Part shown: positions 27,886 to 37,401 of the stretch, in pieces
Layout: every line of letters begins with the position of its first letter
Position numbering within the stretch: position 1 is the first letter of the stretch
DNA from: Bacteroidota bacterium
GTDB lineage: Bacteria > Bacteroidota > Bacteroidia > JACCXN01
Direction of reading: 5' to 3'
DNA length: 64,000 bases
Assembly: GCA_013696965.1 (NCBI GenBank)
Contig: JACCXN010000004.1
Span: forward strand, 28,709-92,708
Position numbers and translations under genes: made by a program
The notes under the pieces: model-generated
What the model was told of the DNA's origin: nothing
Databases searched by the model: none
The model's input: the letters and a program-made list of their open reading frames with translations, nothing else

Positions 27886-28821
27886 TCAGAGAATATAAGA
27901 GGTGTTTTCAATTATTTTTTTCAAACCCTCTTCAAGAGAAACAGGTTCTCTTTTTAATAGAAGTTTCATTTTACTGATATCTGGCTGCCTGCGAGTCATA
28001 TCTCCTTCATCAAGAGGATCAAGATGGACAATGCGGGAGGAGGAATTAGCAACTTTAATAATCGTATTTGCCAAATTCAAAATGGTAATTTCTTTTTCAC
28101 CACCAACATTTACAACATCATTAATAAATTTATTTTCAACAAATGCATTAATACAAGAATCAATATTGTCATTTATGTAACAAAATGTACGTGTTTGCAT
28201 TCCATTGCCATATATGGTAATATCCTTGTTTTTAAGTGCTGCGGCAATAAATTTTGAAACAACAAAGTCTTTGCTTTGCTTTGGCCCATAGGTATTAAAA
28301 AACCTAAAAATGGTATAATCAAGGTTGTATTCTGTTTTGTACGATTTAAGGTAAGCCTCGCCTACATTTTTCACAATGGCATATGGAAGCCGGGAATTCA
28401 AAGGGGTAGTATGTTCATTTTGCGGAAACTCTACAGGTTCGCCATATACTTCTGAAGAAGAGGAATAAAAAACTCTTTTTACTCCGGTGTTTTTTGATAA
28501 ATGCAATACGTTTTTTATCCCTGTAATATCATTTAAAACCTTTACCGGATTACTTAAAGTCCTTTTAACGCCAACTAATGCAGCATAATGAAAAACATAA
28601 TCAAATTGCCAGGCATAAAAAACTCCTGAAATATCAGTCCACTCATTTATATCGCATTTTATAAAGCGAATATTGCCATGTTCCGAAACGGGTATTTTAT
28701 CAATGCTTCCAGTAACAAGGTTATCGGCAATTATTATGAAATTAGCAGGATCCTGTGCTAATTTCTCCGCCAGTGCACTTGGAATAAAACCAGCCCCGCC
28801 TGTAATTAATATTTTAGCCAT
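27886..28821 (-). CDS. NAD-dependent sugar-nucleotide epimerase/dehydratase
   Basis: A 311-residue extended SDR enzyme acting probably on a nucleotide sugar. The nucleotide motif reads TGGAGFIPS, so the third glycine of GxxGxxG is proline. The catalytic YxxxK is in LPYAIVKN, and the Ser/Thr segment is YSSSSEVYGEP. RFFNTYGPKQ is also typical. I use the ATG at 28821; a frame extension to 28866 would overlap rmlA and lacks conserved residues. It follows rmlA by 10 bp, pointing to a pathway from dTDP-glucose or another NDP-sugar. The substrate is not determinable. Confidence 0.87.
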   Translation of the reverse strand: MAKILITGGAGFIPSALAEKLAQDPANFIIIADNLVTGSIDKIPVSEHGNIRFIKCDINEWTDISGVFYAWQFDYVFHYAALVGVKRTLSNPVKVLNDITGIKNVLHLSKNTGVKRVFYSSSSEVYGEPVEFPQNEHTTPLNSRLPYAIVKNVGEAYLKSYKTEYNLDYTIFRFFNTYGPKQSKDFVVSKFIAAALKNKDITIYGNGMQTRTFCYINDNIDSCINAFVENKFINDVVNVGGEKEITILNLANTIIKVANSSSRIVHLDPLDEGDMTRRQPDISKMKLLLKREPVSLEEGLKKIIENTSYIL

Positions 28822-28831
28822 AATGTATGGA

Positions 28832-29689
28832 TTAAGGCAAATTAAGTAAATAATTGCCATAGCCACTTTTCAGAAGTGGTTGTGCCAGGTTTAAAAGTTG
28901 TTTTTTATTGATAAAATTCATCCTATAGGCTACCTCTTCAATACATCCTATTTTCAGTCCTTGTCTTTCTTCTATTACCTGAACATACTGGCCTGCTTGC
29001 ATTAAGGAATGAAAGGTTCCAGTATCAAGCCAGGCTGTCCCCCTGTCTAAAATGGCAACTTTTAAATTGTTGTTTTTTAGGTAATGTTTATTGACATCCG
29101 TTATCTCATACTCCCCTCTGGAACTAGGTTCTAATTTTTTTGCAATTTCAATAACCGAATTATCATAAAAATACAATCCCGGAACAGCAAAATTCGATTT
29201 AGGTTTTTGTGGTTTTTCTTCAATAGAAATAGCTTTGTTATTTTTATCAAACTCAACTACTCCATATCTTTCAGGATCTGAAACATGGTATGCAAACACA
29301 ACTCCGCCATCCGGTTTGGTTATTGATTGAAGCAAAACCGACATTCCTGAACCATAAAAAATATTATCTCCAAGAATTAAGGCAACATTATCTTTTCCAA
29401 TAAATTTTTCACCTATAACAAATGCCTGTGCAAGTCCATTGGGTACTTCCTGAACTGCATAAGAAAACTGGCATCCCAAATTTTTTCCATCTCCCAATAG
29501 CTTTTCAAAATTAGGTAAATCTGAAGGTGTAGAAATAATAAGAATTTCATTAATACCAGCCATCATTAAAGTAGAAAGCGGATAATAAATCATAGGTTTA
29601 TCGTAAACCGGCATTAATTGTTTGCTTACAGCTAAGGTTAATGGGTGAAGTCGAGTGCCAGAGCCTCCAGCAAGAATTATTCCTTTCAT
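28832..29689 (-). CDS. rmlA: Glucose-1-phosphate thymidylyltransferase
   Basis: Makes dTDP-glucose from glucose-1-phosphate and dTTP, the entry to dTDP-deoxysugars such as rhamnose. It starts with the nucleotidyltransferase signature [14 protein letters not shown], then [28 protein letters not shown] (metal-binding Asp), [20 protein letters not shown] and [10 protein letters not shown]. The 285-residue length is normal. It is the first gene of an operon with the epimerase and the prenyl synthase; rmlB, C and D are not adjacent, so the end product may not be rhamnose. Confidence 0.94.
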   Translation of the reverse strand: MKGIILAGGSGTRLHPLTLAVSKQLMPVYDKPMIYYPLSTLMMAGINEILIISTPSDLPNFEKLLGDGKNLGCQFSYAVQEVPNGLAQAFVIGEKFIGKDNVALILGDNIFYGSGMSVLLQSITKPDGGVVFAYHVSDPERYGVVEFDKNNKAISIEEKPQKPKSNFAVPGLYFYDNSVIEIAKKLEPSSRGEYEITDVNKHYLKNNNLKVAILDRGTAWLDTGTFHSLMQAGQYVQVIEERQGLKIGCIEEVAYRMNFINKKQLLNLAQPLLKSGYGNYLLNLP

Positions 29690-29750
29690 TTATTGATTTA
29701 ATGTAAGTTACAGACAGTTATAATGAGAAAATGAGTAAACATTATTGATT

Positions 29751-32162
29751 CTAAAACACTTTTGGGACATTTGGATCACTGGTATCTCCAATAACCAAAT
29801 CTTTGAGTTCAATATCTTCCTCCTCGTCAATAATTTGTACTAATGGTTCCTTAAAAGCCTTAGTAGTTAAGGATTTTTCCAATGAAAGCAACAAACAAGG
29901 CAAAACAATAAGATTTGAAAGCATAGCAACAAAAAGGGTAACTGCTACAAGGATACCAAGGGCTACTGTTCCACCAAAATTAGAAACGGAAAATATGCCA
30001 AAACCGAAAAACAAAACAATAGAGGTATAGATCATACTAACTCCTGATTCCCTTAAGGCAGCAATAACGGAATCTTTAATATTCCATTTCAACACTTTAA
30101 GCTCCTGCCGGTATTTGGCCAGGTAATGTATTGTATCATCCACAGAAATTCCAAAAGCAATACTGAAAACCAAAATAGTTGAAGGTTTTATTGCTATTCC
30201 AAAATATCCCATAAGTCCTGCGGTAACCAATAAAGGTATAAAGTTAGGCACAAGTGAAACAAAAACCATTCGATAGGATGAAAACAAAAAGGCCATAAGA
30301 ATAGAAATGACTACAATTGCCAGTGCCAAACTTGTAAAAAGATTTTTAACCAAAAAATTTGTGCCTTTCAAAAACACGATACTGTTACCAGTTAACACAA
30401 CATCGAATTTTTCAGGATCAAAAATAGAATCAATGCGTGGTTTTATATCATTCTTAATCACCTGCATTTTTTTTGTGCCAATATCCGCCATTTGAACGCT
30501 AACGCGGGTATAGCGTTTTGTAGAGTCAATAAATGTTCTTAATATATTTTCTTTTGCACCCGTTTTTGCAGTAAAATAAGGGGCTAAAAAGCTTTTTTCC
30601 ATATCACTTGGTAAGCTGTATCTATCAGGGCTTCCATTGTAATAGGCCTGTTTGGAAAATTTAACAACTTCTGCCATTGAAACAGGCTTAGAAAATTCAG
30701 GATAAGATGAAATAAGATCCTGTAACTGGTCAATTTTTTTTAGTGTGGATATTTGACTTGCCGCTCCTGGTTTTTTAGCATCAATTGATATCTCAAAGGG
30801 CATTACTCCGCTAAAATTTTCCTGGAAAAACATTAGATCAACAACAATTGGATCGTGTATAGGAAGGTCATCCACAATGTTTCCTGTTGTTTGAATTTTT
30901 GTTATTCCATTTATTGCTAAAGCAATGGCTATAGCAGATACTATGTAAACAGTTTTACGGTATCCAGTTACAATCACAACAAACCGTTCAACAAGATTGA
31001 AAATTAATTTGTTTTCAAGGTGTTTGGTATTCTTCTCGTTTGGGGGAGGAAAATAACTGAATATGATTGGTATAAGCAACAATGACAATACAAAAACACA
31101 CAGTATGTTAATGGAGGCTACAATTCCGAATTCCTGCAGAATTCGGCTGTTAGTAACAATAAATGCAGCAAATCCAAGGGCTGTTGTTGTATTAGTAAGT
31201 AAAGTAGCTCCTCCAATTTTTTGGATAGATCGAATTAGCGCTTTGGCCTGATTTCCGTGTATTTTATATTCCCTGTGGTACTTGTTTAACATAAAAATGC
31301 AATTGGGAATACCAATAACAATAATTAAAGGAGGGATAAGGGCAAGAAGTATGGTAATTCTAAAATCAAAAATAGCTACAGTCCCGAGGGAATAAATTAC
31401 ACCAATGGCAACTACCATCATGGAAAAAAGAGTAATTTTAATTGAGCGGAAAAACAGAAATAGAATAAAAGCGGTCACAAAAATTGCAAGAAGGATAAAC
31501 AATTTTAATTCGGCCGCAACTTTTGTTGTCATGTTGCTGCGAATGTATGGCAAGCCAGAGTAGTGAAGATCCAAACCGGCAGCTGTTGCTTCCTGATGAA
31601 TAATCTCTTTTAACTCAAGCATGAACTTATCTCTTTGAGCAGAATTAACTATTTTTTTATCAATTGAAACCGCCATTAAGGTTGCTCCTGAGGATTCATT
31701 ATAAATCCTACCATTGTAAAACGGAAGCGAGAAAATAATTTCTTTCAGGCTGTCTAATTCCTCTTGTGTTGTTGGTGCTTGTTTTACAACGGGTAAAAAA
31801 TCAAATTTCTTTATTGAATCATTTTTACTGAGATTGTAAATATGAGCAAGGGATATAACTTCATCTACTCCCTCTATTGCTTTTAATCGATTTCCAAGAT
31901 TATACCAGGAAATGAATTTATCCAGTTTAAAGAGATCAGGTTCTTTAAGGCCAATGGCAAGGATATTTCCATCTTCACCAAAGCGGTTTTTAAAGTCCTC
32001 GTAATCAATTAGGGTTGGATCATCCGAAGGTAAAAGCTTTAGAAATTCATAGTCCATTCTTACTGTTGATGCCTTATAGGCCATAAAACCTGTAAAAAGA
32101 CCCAAGAGAATCAGAATAGAAACTCTGTTACGTAAAATTAAACTACAAATCGTTCCCCACAT
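29751..32162 (-). CDS. RND/MMPL-superfamily transporter
   Basis: An 803-residue membrane protein built of two similar halves. Each has one transmembrane helix, a large periplasmic loop (about 38-215 and 425-620) and a block of five helices. The second block contains SIAFGISVDDTIHYLAKYR, where the Asp pair is the proton-relay position of the superfamily. The Patched/SSD-like arrangement and single-subunit size fit MMPL or hopanoid/lipid exporters better than tripartite drug efflux. No membrane-fusion protein or outer-membrane channel is adjacent. It lies 61 bp upstream of rmlA, possibly the same transcript. Confidence 0.88.
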   Translation of the reverse strand: MWGTICSLILRNRVSILILLGLFTGFMAYKASTVRMDYEFLKLLPSDDPTLIDYEDFKNRFGEDGNILAIGLKEPDLFKLDKFISWYNLGNRLKAIEGVDEVISLAHIYNLSKNDSIKKFDFLPVVKQAPTTQEELDSLKEIIFSLPFYNGRIYNESSGATLMAVSIDKKIVNSAQRDKFMLELKEIIHQEATAAGLDLHYSGLPYIRSNMTTKVAAELKLFILLAIFVTAFILFLFFRSIKITLFSMMVVAIGVIYSLGTVAIFDFRITILLALIPPLIIVIGIPNCIFMLNKYHREYKIHGNQAKALIRSIQKIGGATLLTNTTTALGFAAFIVTNSRILQEFGIVASINILCVFVLSLLLIPIIFSYFPPPNEKNTKHLENKLIFNLVERFVVIVTGYRKTVYIVSAIAIALAINGITKIQTTGNIVDDLPIHDPIVVDLMFFQENFSGVMPFEISIDAKKPGAASQISTLKKIDQLQDLISSYPEFSKPVSMAEVVKFSKQAYYNGSPDRYSLPSDMEKSFLAPYFTAKTGAKENILRTFIDSTKRYTRVSVQMADIGTKKMQVIKNDIKPRIDSIFDPEKFDVVLTGNSIVFLKGTNFLVKNLFTSLALAIVVISILMAFLFSSYRMVFVSLVPNFIPLLVTAGLMGYFGIAIKPSTILVFSIAFGISVDDTIHYLAKYRQELKVLKWNIKDSVIAALRESGVSMIYTSIVLFFGFGIFSVSNFGGTVALGILVAVTLFVAMLSNLIVLPCLLLSLEKSLTTKAFKEPLVQIIDEEEDIELKDLVIGDTSDPNVPKVF

Positions 32163-32403
32163 AAAGTATTAGTATCAAAAACAATTGTCGAAATTATGAA
32201 CTTATTAAGGAATATCAAAATAAAACAATGACAGCCAGTACTAAAAAAGGTGTAAAATAAAGACGCTTTAACCGACTATGCTTTTTATCAAAATAAAAAA
32301 ACAAACGCAAAAGGACTGATAATAGTACAAGTACGGCCGTTTTATAAAAATTAATTGTATTTTTGGAATGAGATTTGTAAAACCCCTGGTCAAAACAATT
32401 TTT

Positions 32404-33693
32404 ATGAATAATTTTATTTTTAGTTCCGCTAAAAGCCTTTTTGTACCTTCTAATAGCTGCAAACAAATAAACTCAGTAACCTGTTTTCCAGGCAAACATT
32501 TTAGAAAAGCCACCACTGGTTTTAATTCAGCATTCGTTGTTTTAATGCTAATGCTGTCATTTTCTTCTTGCATATCATCCAAAAAACACATGGACAGAGG
32601 GCAATATGATATAGCAATTACAAAGTCTGTAAAAAAATTAAAGAAAAACCGGAATAATGAGAAACACATGCTGATTCTGGAAAAATCATATAACCTGGCC
32701 AATGAAAGGGATAAGGAAAGGGTAGGGTTTCTGAAGCTGGAAGGCAATCCAGATATTTGGGATGATGTTTACCAATCCTTTTTAAGCTTAAAAGGAAGAC
32801 AGGCAAGAGTAAAACCAGTTATGCCACTAAAAGTGCCTAGTACGGGTAGAGTAATTTCATTTGATTTTGTTAATTATGATGAAGAAATAATAAATGCAAA
32901 AAGGAAAGCTGCGGAATTTTACTACGTTCGTGGCACTTTGCTCCTGGAAAATGGCAGCAAGGAAAATGCCAGGTCTGCTTATAATGATTTCAAAAACGTA
33001 CAGAAATTTTTTTCTGATTATAAAGATTTGAACCAGCAAATAAATAAGGCCCTGGATATAGGAACAAGTCATGTGGCCTTTAAAATGCAAAATGCAAGCG
33101 GTATTCCTTTGCCCTTAGCTTTTGAAGAAGATTTAACAAAAATAAGCCTTAATGATTTAAATGGGCAATGGGTGAAATTTCATACCATTATTGAAAAAAA
33201 CGCCTTCTACGATTATACTGTAAAGGTAAATATAAGAATGATTGATATTAGTCCGGAGGGATTAAAGGAAGTTCATTTTATTGAGACAAAAGATGTGCAA
33301 GATGGATTTCAATACCTTTTGGATAAAAATGGAAATGTAATGAAAGACAGCCTGGGCAATGATATGAAGGCACCAAAATATAAAACCATAACGTGCAACC
33401 TTATTGAAACACAACAGAAAAAAACAGCAAGAATAGCAGGAACAATTGATTTTATAGATAACCATACCGGACAATTATTAAAAAGCGATCCAATTGCTTC
33501 CGATGTCTTTTTTGACCATATCTCACTAATAGCAATTGGAGACCTAAATGCACTAAAGCCAGAAACAAAAAAAATGATTGGAATAAAACCAATGCCTTTC
33601 CCTCCAAACCCTGAAATGATAATGCAATGCGGAAATATTATGAAGGGGATGACAAAAAATATTTTGGTGAACAACCAGAGGCTTTTAAATTAA
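32404..33693 (+). CDS. Lipoprotein of unknown function
   Basis: A hydrophobic segment ending in a lipobox-like LSFSSC (the cysteine codon is at about 32569) precedes a mature region of about 370 residues. That region begins with basic, repeat-like helices (AITKSVKKLKKNRNNEKH), then mixed alpha/beta sequence. The start is uncertain: an ATG at 32368 is open, but a TATTTTTG box at 32358-32365 would place transcription at or after it, so I use the ATG at 32404. Even that leaves an unusually long n-region of about 40 residues. The domain is not one I can name. It diverges from the RND transporter. Confidence 0.7.
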   Translation: MNNFIFSSAKSLFVPSNSCKQINSVTCFPGKHFRKATTGFNSAFVVLMLMLSFSSCISSKKHMDRGQYDIAITKSVKKLKKNRNNEKHMLILEKSYNLANERDKERVGFLKLEGNPDIWDDVYQSFLSLKGRQARVKPVMPLKVPSTGRVISFDFVNYDEEIINAKRKAAEFYYVRGTLLLENGSKENARSAYNDFKNVQKFFSDYKDLNQQINKALDIGTSHVAFKMQNASGIPLPLAFEEDLTKISLNDLNGQWVKFHTIIEKNAFYDYTVKVNIRMIDISPEGLKEVHFIETKDVQDGFQYLLDKNGNVMKDSLGNDMKAPKYKTITCNLIETQQKKTARIAGTIDFIDNHTGQLLKSDPIASDVFFDHISLIAIGDLNALKPETKKMIGIKPMPFPPNPEMIMQCGNIMKGMTKNILVNNQRLLN

Positions 33694-33827
33694 TTTATGT
33701 TTGTATTTGGGCAAAAACAATGAAGGAACTTTTAAATTTACAGGACGCTTTTAACTTATAAAATAACCAGCGCAGATTTAATTTAAGAAAAGCAAACTTT
33801 TTAAAAAAATTATTTTGCCTTGGTTTT

Positions 33828-33857
33828 TTTGGTCGATTAAATTAATCCTTACATTTG
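33828..33857 (+). promoter_or_regulatory. Bacteroidota-type promoter
   Basis: TTTG at 33828-33831 and TACATTTG at 33850-33857 (consensus TAnnTTTG), with 18 bp between. Transcription would start near 33863, 25 bp before the ATG of the following lipoprotein gene. Confidence 0.6.
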
Positions 33858-33887
33858 AGGTAATAATTCATTTATCTCCCAAATATT

Positions 33888-34781
33888 ATGAAACTTAAAT
33901 TTAGAACCATCCTAATTCTTCATTTTAGCTTTTTGATTTTATTGGTAAATAGTTGCAAGACGGAAGTACCGGACACTTCAGCTGATTCTGAATCTATTGT
34001 TACAGAGGAAGTAGAGACTGATAATACAGGAAGTATTTTTTATTCAATTCCATCTCCAATGGAGTTGGGGGCTTTGTTGCATCGTGCAGGAGTATCATAC
34101 AATAGTGAGTTATTAAATCCTACCGACAAGGCATCTCAATATATTGGCACATCAAGCAAGGCACTTAATTTAGGTGTATATGTAGCTGATTTAAGTTATA
34201 CAACAGCATCAAACAAGATGCAAGAATCCATGAATTATTTAAACAGTGCACGAATTCTTTCTGAAGAACTTGGATTAAAATCATTTTCTGGAGAAATGAT
34301 GCTGGAAATAGAAAAAAACCTGGACAAAAAAGATGAATTAATAAAATTGGTTTCAGAGGCATATCAATCCTCGAATGAAACACTTACTGAAAATGACAGG
34401 GAAACGATTTCTATTTTGGCAATTACAGGGGGCTGGATTGAAGGAATTTATATAGGAACCCAAATTGCAAAAACAAATGCAAACAATTCGGGAATTATTA
34501 AAATGATAGCCGAACAAAGAACAACCTTGGATAATCTTATTTCACAAATGAAACCCCACAAATCCAATTTAGCAATAGGGTCATTATTAAACTCCCTAAA
34601 TGATTTAAAGAAAATTTATGATGAAACACCTGTTGGCGAAGCCAGTGCAGAGATAGACGTAAGGGAAGGCTCTAACCAAATCACCATTGGCGGGACTTCC
34701 GGTTTTTCACTTTCTGATGATCAATTTTCAAGAATAACAAAAACGGTTGATGAAATAAGAACGAGTATTGTTAAAATATAA
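33888..34781 (+). CDS. Lipoprotein of unknown function
   Basis: A 297-residue protein with a signal peptide and lipobox LLVNSC (Cys23), then an acidic, Ser/Thr-rich linker (about 25-48) and a largely helical domain. Residues LGVYVADLSYTTASNKMQ and AITGGWIEGIYIG look like conserved helices. It would be attached to the periplasmic face of the inner membrane or to the outer membrane. I do not recognise a functional family. A well-formed promoter precedes it and the next gene, for another exported protein, starts 28 bp after its stop, so the two probably form an operon. Confidence 0.82.
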   Translation: MKLKFRTILILHFSFLILLVNSCKTEVPDTSADSESIVTEEVETDNTGSIFYSIPSPMELGALLHRAGVSYNSELLNPTDKASQYIGTSSKALNLGVYVADLSYTTASNKMQESMNYLNSARILSEELGLKSFSGEMMLEIEKNLDKKDELIKLVSEAYQSSNETLTENDRETISILAITGGWIEGIYIGTQIAKTNANNSGIIKMIAEQRTTLDNLISQMKPHKSNLAIGSLLNSLNDLKKIYDETPVGEASAEIDVREGSNQITIGGTSGFSLSDDQFSRITKTVDEIRTSIVKI

Positions 34782-34809
34782 GCCCAATAACCTAATAATA
34801 AATCAAAAC

Positions 34810-35250
34810 ATGAAAACAACCCTCACCTTTAAAAAAAGTATAATTGTACTTCTGTTTGCATTGCCTTTATCGGTATTTGCCCAATGCAATTCGTTTATGA
34901 AACTTAAATGCAATCCTATTTTAAAACCCTATTTGAGTAGCGGACAAGTTTTTAATTCCACTTTATTATCAGAAGACAAAGCTAAACTTCTTCTTACTTT
35001 TTATGAAGGAATGAATTATAGAATAGTTGTATGCAGCCAACCCGAACTTGGAAATGTTCAAATGAGGCTTAAGGACGGAAAAAACAAAATTGTTTTCACA
35101 GGTTCTGTTCAAGAATCAAATTTTTGGGATCTAAAAGTTGATGCTACACAGGTTATGACTATTGAAGTATTGACACCAGTCCTGGAAAATACTGAAAGTA
35201 TGGTAAAAAGCGGTTGTGTTTCACTTATGGTAGGTTTTAAGCCCTACTAA
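34810..35250 (+). CDS. Small secreted protein of unknown function
   Basis: A 146-residue exported protein. The signal peptide ends in LPLSVFAQ near residue 25. The mature part has cysteines in CNSFMKLKCNP and later in VVCSQPE and SGCVSLM, possibly two disulphides, and looks beta-rich. I use the ATG at 34810 because a longer frame from TTG 34768 would overlap the lipoprotein gene and add no signal-like residues. A strong terminator lies about 100 bp downstream. Function unknown. Confidence 0.78.
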   Translation: MKTTLTFKKSIIVLLFALPLSVFAQCNSFMKLKCNPILKPYLSSGQVFNSTLLSEDKAKLLLTFYEGMNYRIVVCSQPELGNVQMRLKDGKNKIVFTGSVQESNFWDLKVDATQVMTIEVLTPVLENTESMVKSGCVSLMVGFKPY

Positions 35251-35350
35251 TTAAATTGCTTGAAATAAATCATGTGCTTTTTCACGAATGTTTATGGTAA
35301 CCTTTAGCTAAATATTCTTGAAATAAACAGTACTATTAAAACATAAAAAA

Positions 35351-35382
35351 TGCCTTTAGTTAAACTCTAAAGGCATTTTTTT
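35351..35382. terminator. Rho-independent terminator, probably bidirectional
   Basis: Perfect 9-bp stem TGCCTTTAG (35351-35359) / CTAAAGGCA (35367-35375), a 7-nt loop and a run of seven T; on the other strand a run of A flanks it as well, so it could serve both the plus-strand operon and the minus-strand gene ending at 35586. Apart from this hairpin the 335-bp gap 35251-35585 shows nothing. Confidence 0.85.
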
Positions 35383-35585
35383 ATTCGTATTATCGGCTAA
35401 ACTTTGAAATAGCAAATACAAAAACCTGCATATTCTTTTTAAAGGTGATTTAACTACTTTTTTGAACCTAAAGCCATTGTGAATTCATCTGTTTTGGTCA
35501 TCTAAAACTAATTCACATTCAAAAGAATCGAACATTAAGAGTCCACAACAAAACCCTATACAAGAATAGGAAAGATGTTAAAAGA

Positions 35586-36251
35586 CTAATTAATAGCCTT
35601 TATTTTTTTCTCTAAATCAGAAAGAACTACTTTTTGAGCATCCACTTCTTTTTTCTTTGCTTCCTGAGCCTTAAGGTTTTTTTGAATATCAGCCTCAGCA
35701 GCTTGTATTTTTGATTTGTAGGTTTCTATATCCTTCTCAAGGCTGCCTTTATCCTTTACCAATGATTCAAGATCCTTTTCATTCTTTTTTTGTAGTTTTT
35801 CCGCCTCTTTTACAACTGCTTCAACAGCTTCCTTACTAACTTTTACAGCAAAATTGTAAACAATGTTTTTTGCTTCTTTAAATTCTGAGGAATGCTGAGA
35901 AGATGACAAATAAGCTCCTCCAAGATCAAATCCAACAATAAATTTCACAGATCCGTTTTTATTGTCCTCCACTCGTGCATATACATCAACAGTATTAGGA
36001 CCTATTGCCTTAATGGTGGCATCATCCGCAAAAATTTCTTTTTTTGAAGATACTTTCGCATTGAAATCCTTCATAATTGATTTCCATTCTTTTTCAATAT
36101 CCGATGCTGAGGCTTCATATATGGTAACAATAAGAGCATTGTTTTTACCATTGCCAATGTTTTCGTTAGATTCAGATAAAGAGATTTTTTTCTGAGCCAT
36201 TAATTGAACAGCAAAAACTGTTAATACAAGAAGAAGAATTGCTTTTTTCAT
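35586..36251 (-). CDS. Secreted coiled-coil protein of unknown function
   Basis: A 221-residue exported protein. The signal peptide is residues 1-19 (AILLLVLTVFAVQLMAQ). Residues 25-140 look like a compact alpha/beta domain (NALIVTIYEASASDIEKEW, VKFIVGFDLGGAYLS). Residues about 140-220 form a long, Lys/Glu-rich coiled coil, so the protein probably oligomerises in the periplasm. The promoter is recognisable at 36276-36306. I cannot name a family. It lies 61 bp downstream of the DUF502 gene on the same strand but likely has its own promoter. Confidence 0.8.
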   Translation of the reverse strand: MKKAILLLVLTVFAVQLMAQKKISLSESNENIGNGKNNALIVTIYEASASDIEKEWKSIMKDFNAKVSSKKEIFADDATIKAIGPNTVDVYARVEDNKNGSVKFIVGFDLGGAYLSSSQHSSEFKEAKNIVYNFAVKVSKEAVEAVVKEAEKLQKKNEKDLESLVKDKGSLEKDIETYKSKIQAAEADIQKNLKAQEAKKKEVDAQKVVLSDLEKKIKAIN

Positions 36252-36275
36252 AGTTTGTTTTTATATTAATATGAC

Positions 36276-36306
36276 CAAACTTAATATTTTTATCTTTTAA
36301 TGCAAA
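36276..36306 (-). promoter_or_regulatory. Bacteroidota-type promoter
   Basis: On the minus strand: TTTG at 36306-36303 and TAAGTTTG at 36283-36276, with 19 bp between, matching the TTTG / TAnnTTTG consensus. Transcription would start near 36269, about 18 bp before the coiled-coil protein gene's ATG. Confidence 0.6.
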
Positions 36307-36312
36307 ATGTTT

Positions 36313-36891
36313 TCATCCTTTTGTTATTTCTGAGATGCCTCCTGAGACTATGAATTTCATGATTTCTGCAGATGGAGTATGAATAACGGTAACGTTTTCT
36401 TTTGGAACAATGAACAAATTACCTGAAAAATTAAATGAATGAGGAAGATAAACAGCAACTTTATCTTTGGCTATGTTTAGGTCGGTTAAATCCTCCCTTG
36501 TAATAAATCCCAATTTTTCAACGCCCATTTCCTTACTTAATTTAACAAGAACCGGTTGGTTGAATTTCTTTTTTGACCCAACCAGGGCAGACATTAAGTC
36601 TTTCAGGGAGGAATAAAAAGTATTAATAAGGGGCGCCTTGGCAATAACTGATTCGATAATAAGAAAAAATGGCTTAAAAAAGATAGTGCTTCCAAGCACT
36701 CCAAAAATCAAAATCAACACTATAAGGCCAATCAAACCAATTAAAGGATCAATTGCAGGATGAACAGTAATGCCTGCTGCATTAAGCCCGGCTCCAATAA
36801 TGATAAAAATTGAATAAATTACATAAACAACAATGGAAATGGGTACAGTAAACAAAAGTCCCCTGAAAAAATACTGTATAATTTGTTTCAT
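36313..36891 (-). CDS. DUF502 family membrane protein
   Basis: A 192-residue protein with two strong transmembrane segments (about 8-36 and 46-72) separated by a short loop, then a soluble beta-rich domain containing KAPLINTFYSSLKDLMSA, VYLPHSFNFSGNLFIVP and PSAEIMKFIVSGGI. This order and these motifs fit the DUF502 family, conserved in many bacteria without an established role. The length is typical. It is probably monocistronic. Confidence 0.88.
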   Translation of the reverse strand: MKQIIQYFFRGLLFTVPISIVVYVIYSIFIIIGAGLNAAGITVHPAIDPLIGLIGLIVLILIFGVLGSTIFFKPFFLIIESVIAKAPLINTFYSSLKDLMSALVGSKKKFNQPVLVKLSKEMGVEKLGFITREDLTDLNIAKDKVAVYLPHSFNFSGNLFIVPKENVTVIHTPSAEIMKFIVSGGISEITKG

Positions 36892-37041
36892 TTTATTCTG
36901 AAAATTTTTAATTAAATTAATTTTGTAAAGGTTAGTGATAATTTGTAAAACTAATCTGTTTACTCAAAAGTAGCAGAGAGGAGCCAAAGTTGTATATTAC
37001 TATTTATCTTTGAGTATTATCAGGAAAAAACTATTCAGTTT

Positions 37042-37395
37042 TTACAGTGTTTGCAGCACTTGTTTTTGGGCCTTTGTTAAGCCTGATGAAACCAACTCAT
37101 AGGAGTGATCAATCCAGGAGAAAAGTATATTATGCGCAATCGGCGGTTCATTATTGATTGTATTCCAATGTTTTTTATTCATATGATATCCAGGCCTTAC
37201 GCCAGGATATTGTTCTCTTAGTTCAATTGCCTTTTCAGGATCGCATTTAAGGTTAATGCTTTCAAAATTATTAACATCTGTTAAAGCAAAAATTTTACCC
37301 ATTACTTTAAAAACAAGGGTAACAGAATCAAAAGGAAAATCTTCGGTTACACCTTTTTTGGATAAACAATATTCTCTAAAAACCTCAATATTCAT
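37042..37395 (-). CDS. MmcQ/YjbR family protein
   Basis: A 117-residue protein of the YjbR-like alpha/beta fold. Recognisable segments are KKGVTEDFPFDSVTLVFKV, KIFALTD, NLKCDPEKAIELRE, PGYHMNKKHWNTI and a final WIDHSYELV helix region. Members were annotated as DNA-binding on structural grounds, but their role is not established. The start is 6 bp after the stop of the cyclase-family gene, so it is the last gene of a minus-strand operon that begins with a histidine kinase. Confidence 0.88.
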   Translation of the reverse strand: MNIEVFREYCLSKKGVTEDFPFDSVTLVFKVMGKIFALTDVNNFESINLKCDPEKAIELREQYPGVRPGYHMNKKHWNTINNEPPIAHNILFSWIDHSYELVSSGLTKAQKQVLQTL

Positions 37396-37401
37396 TATAA
37401 T

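Noticed and set aside
32215-32466. 83-codon minus-strand frame with a hydrophobic half
   Set aside because: Overlaps the start of the divergent lipoprotein gene, and the hydrophobic part lies in the promoter region; no family resemblance.
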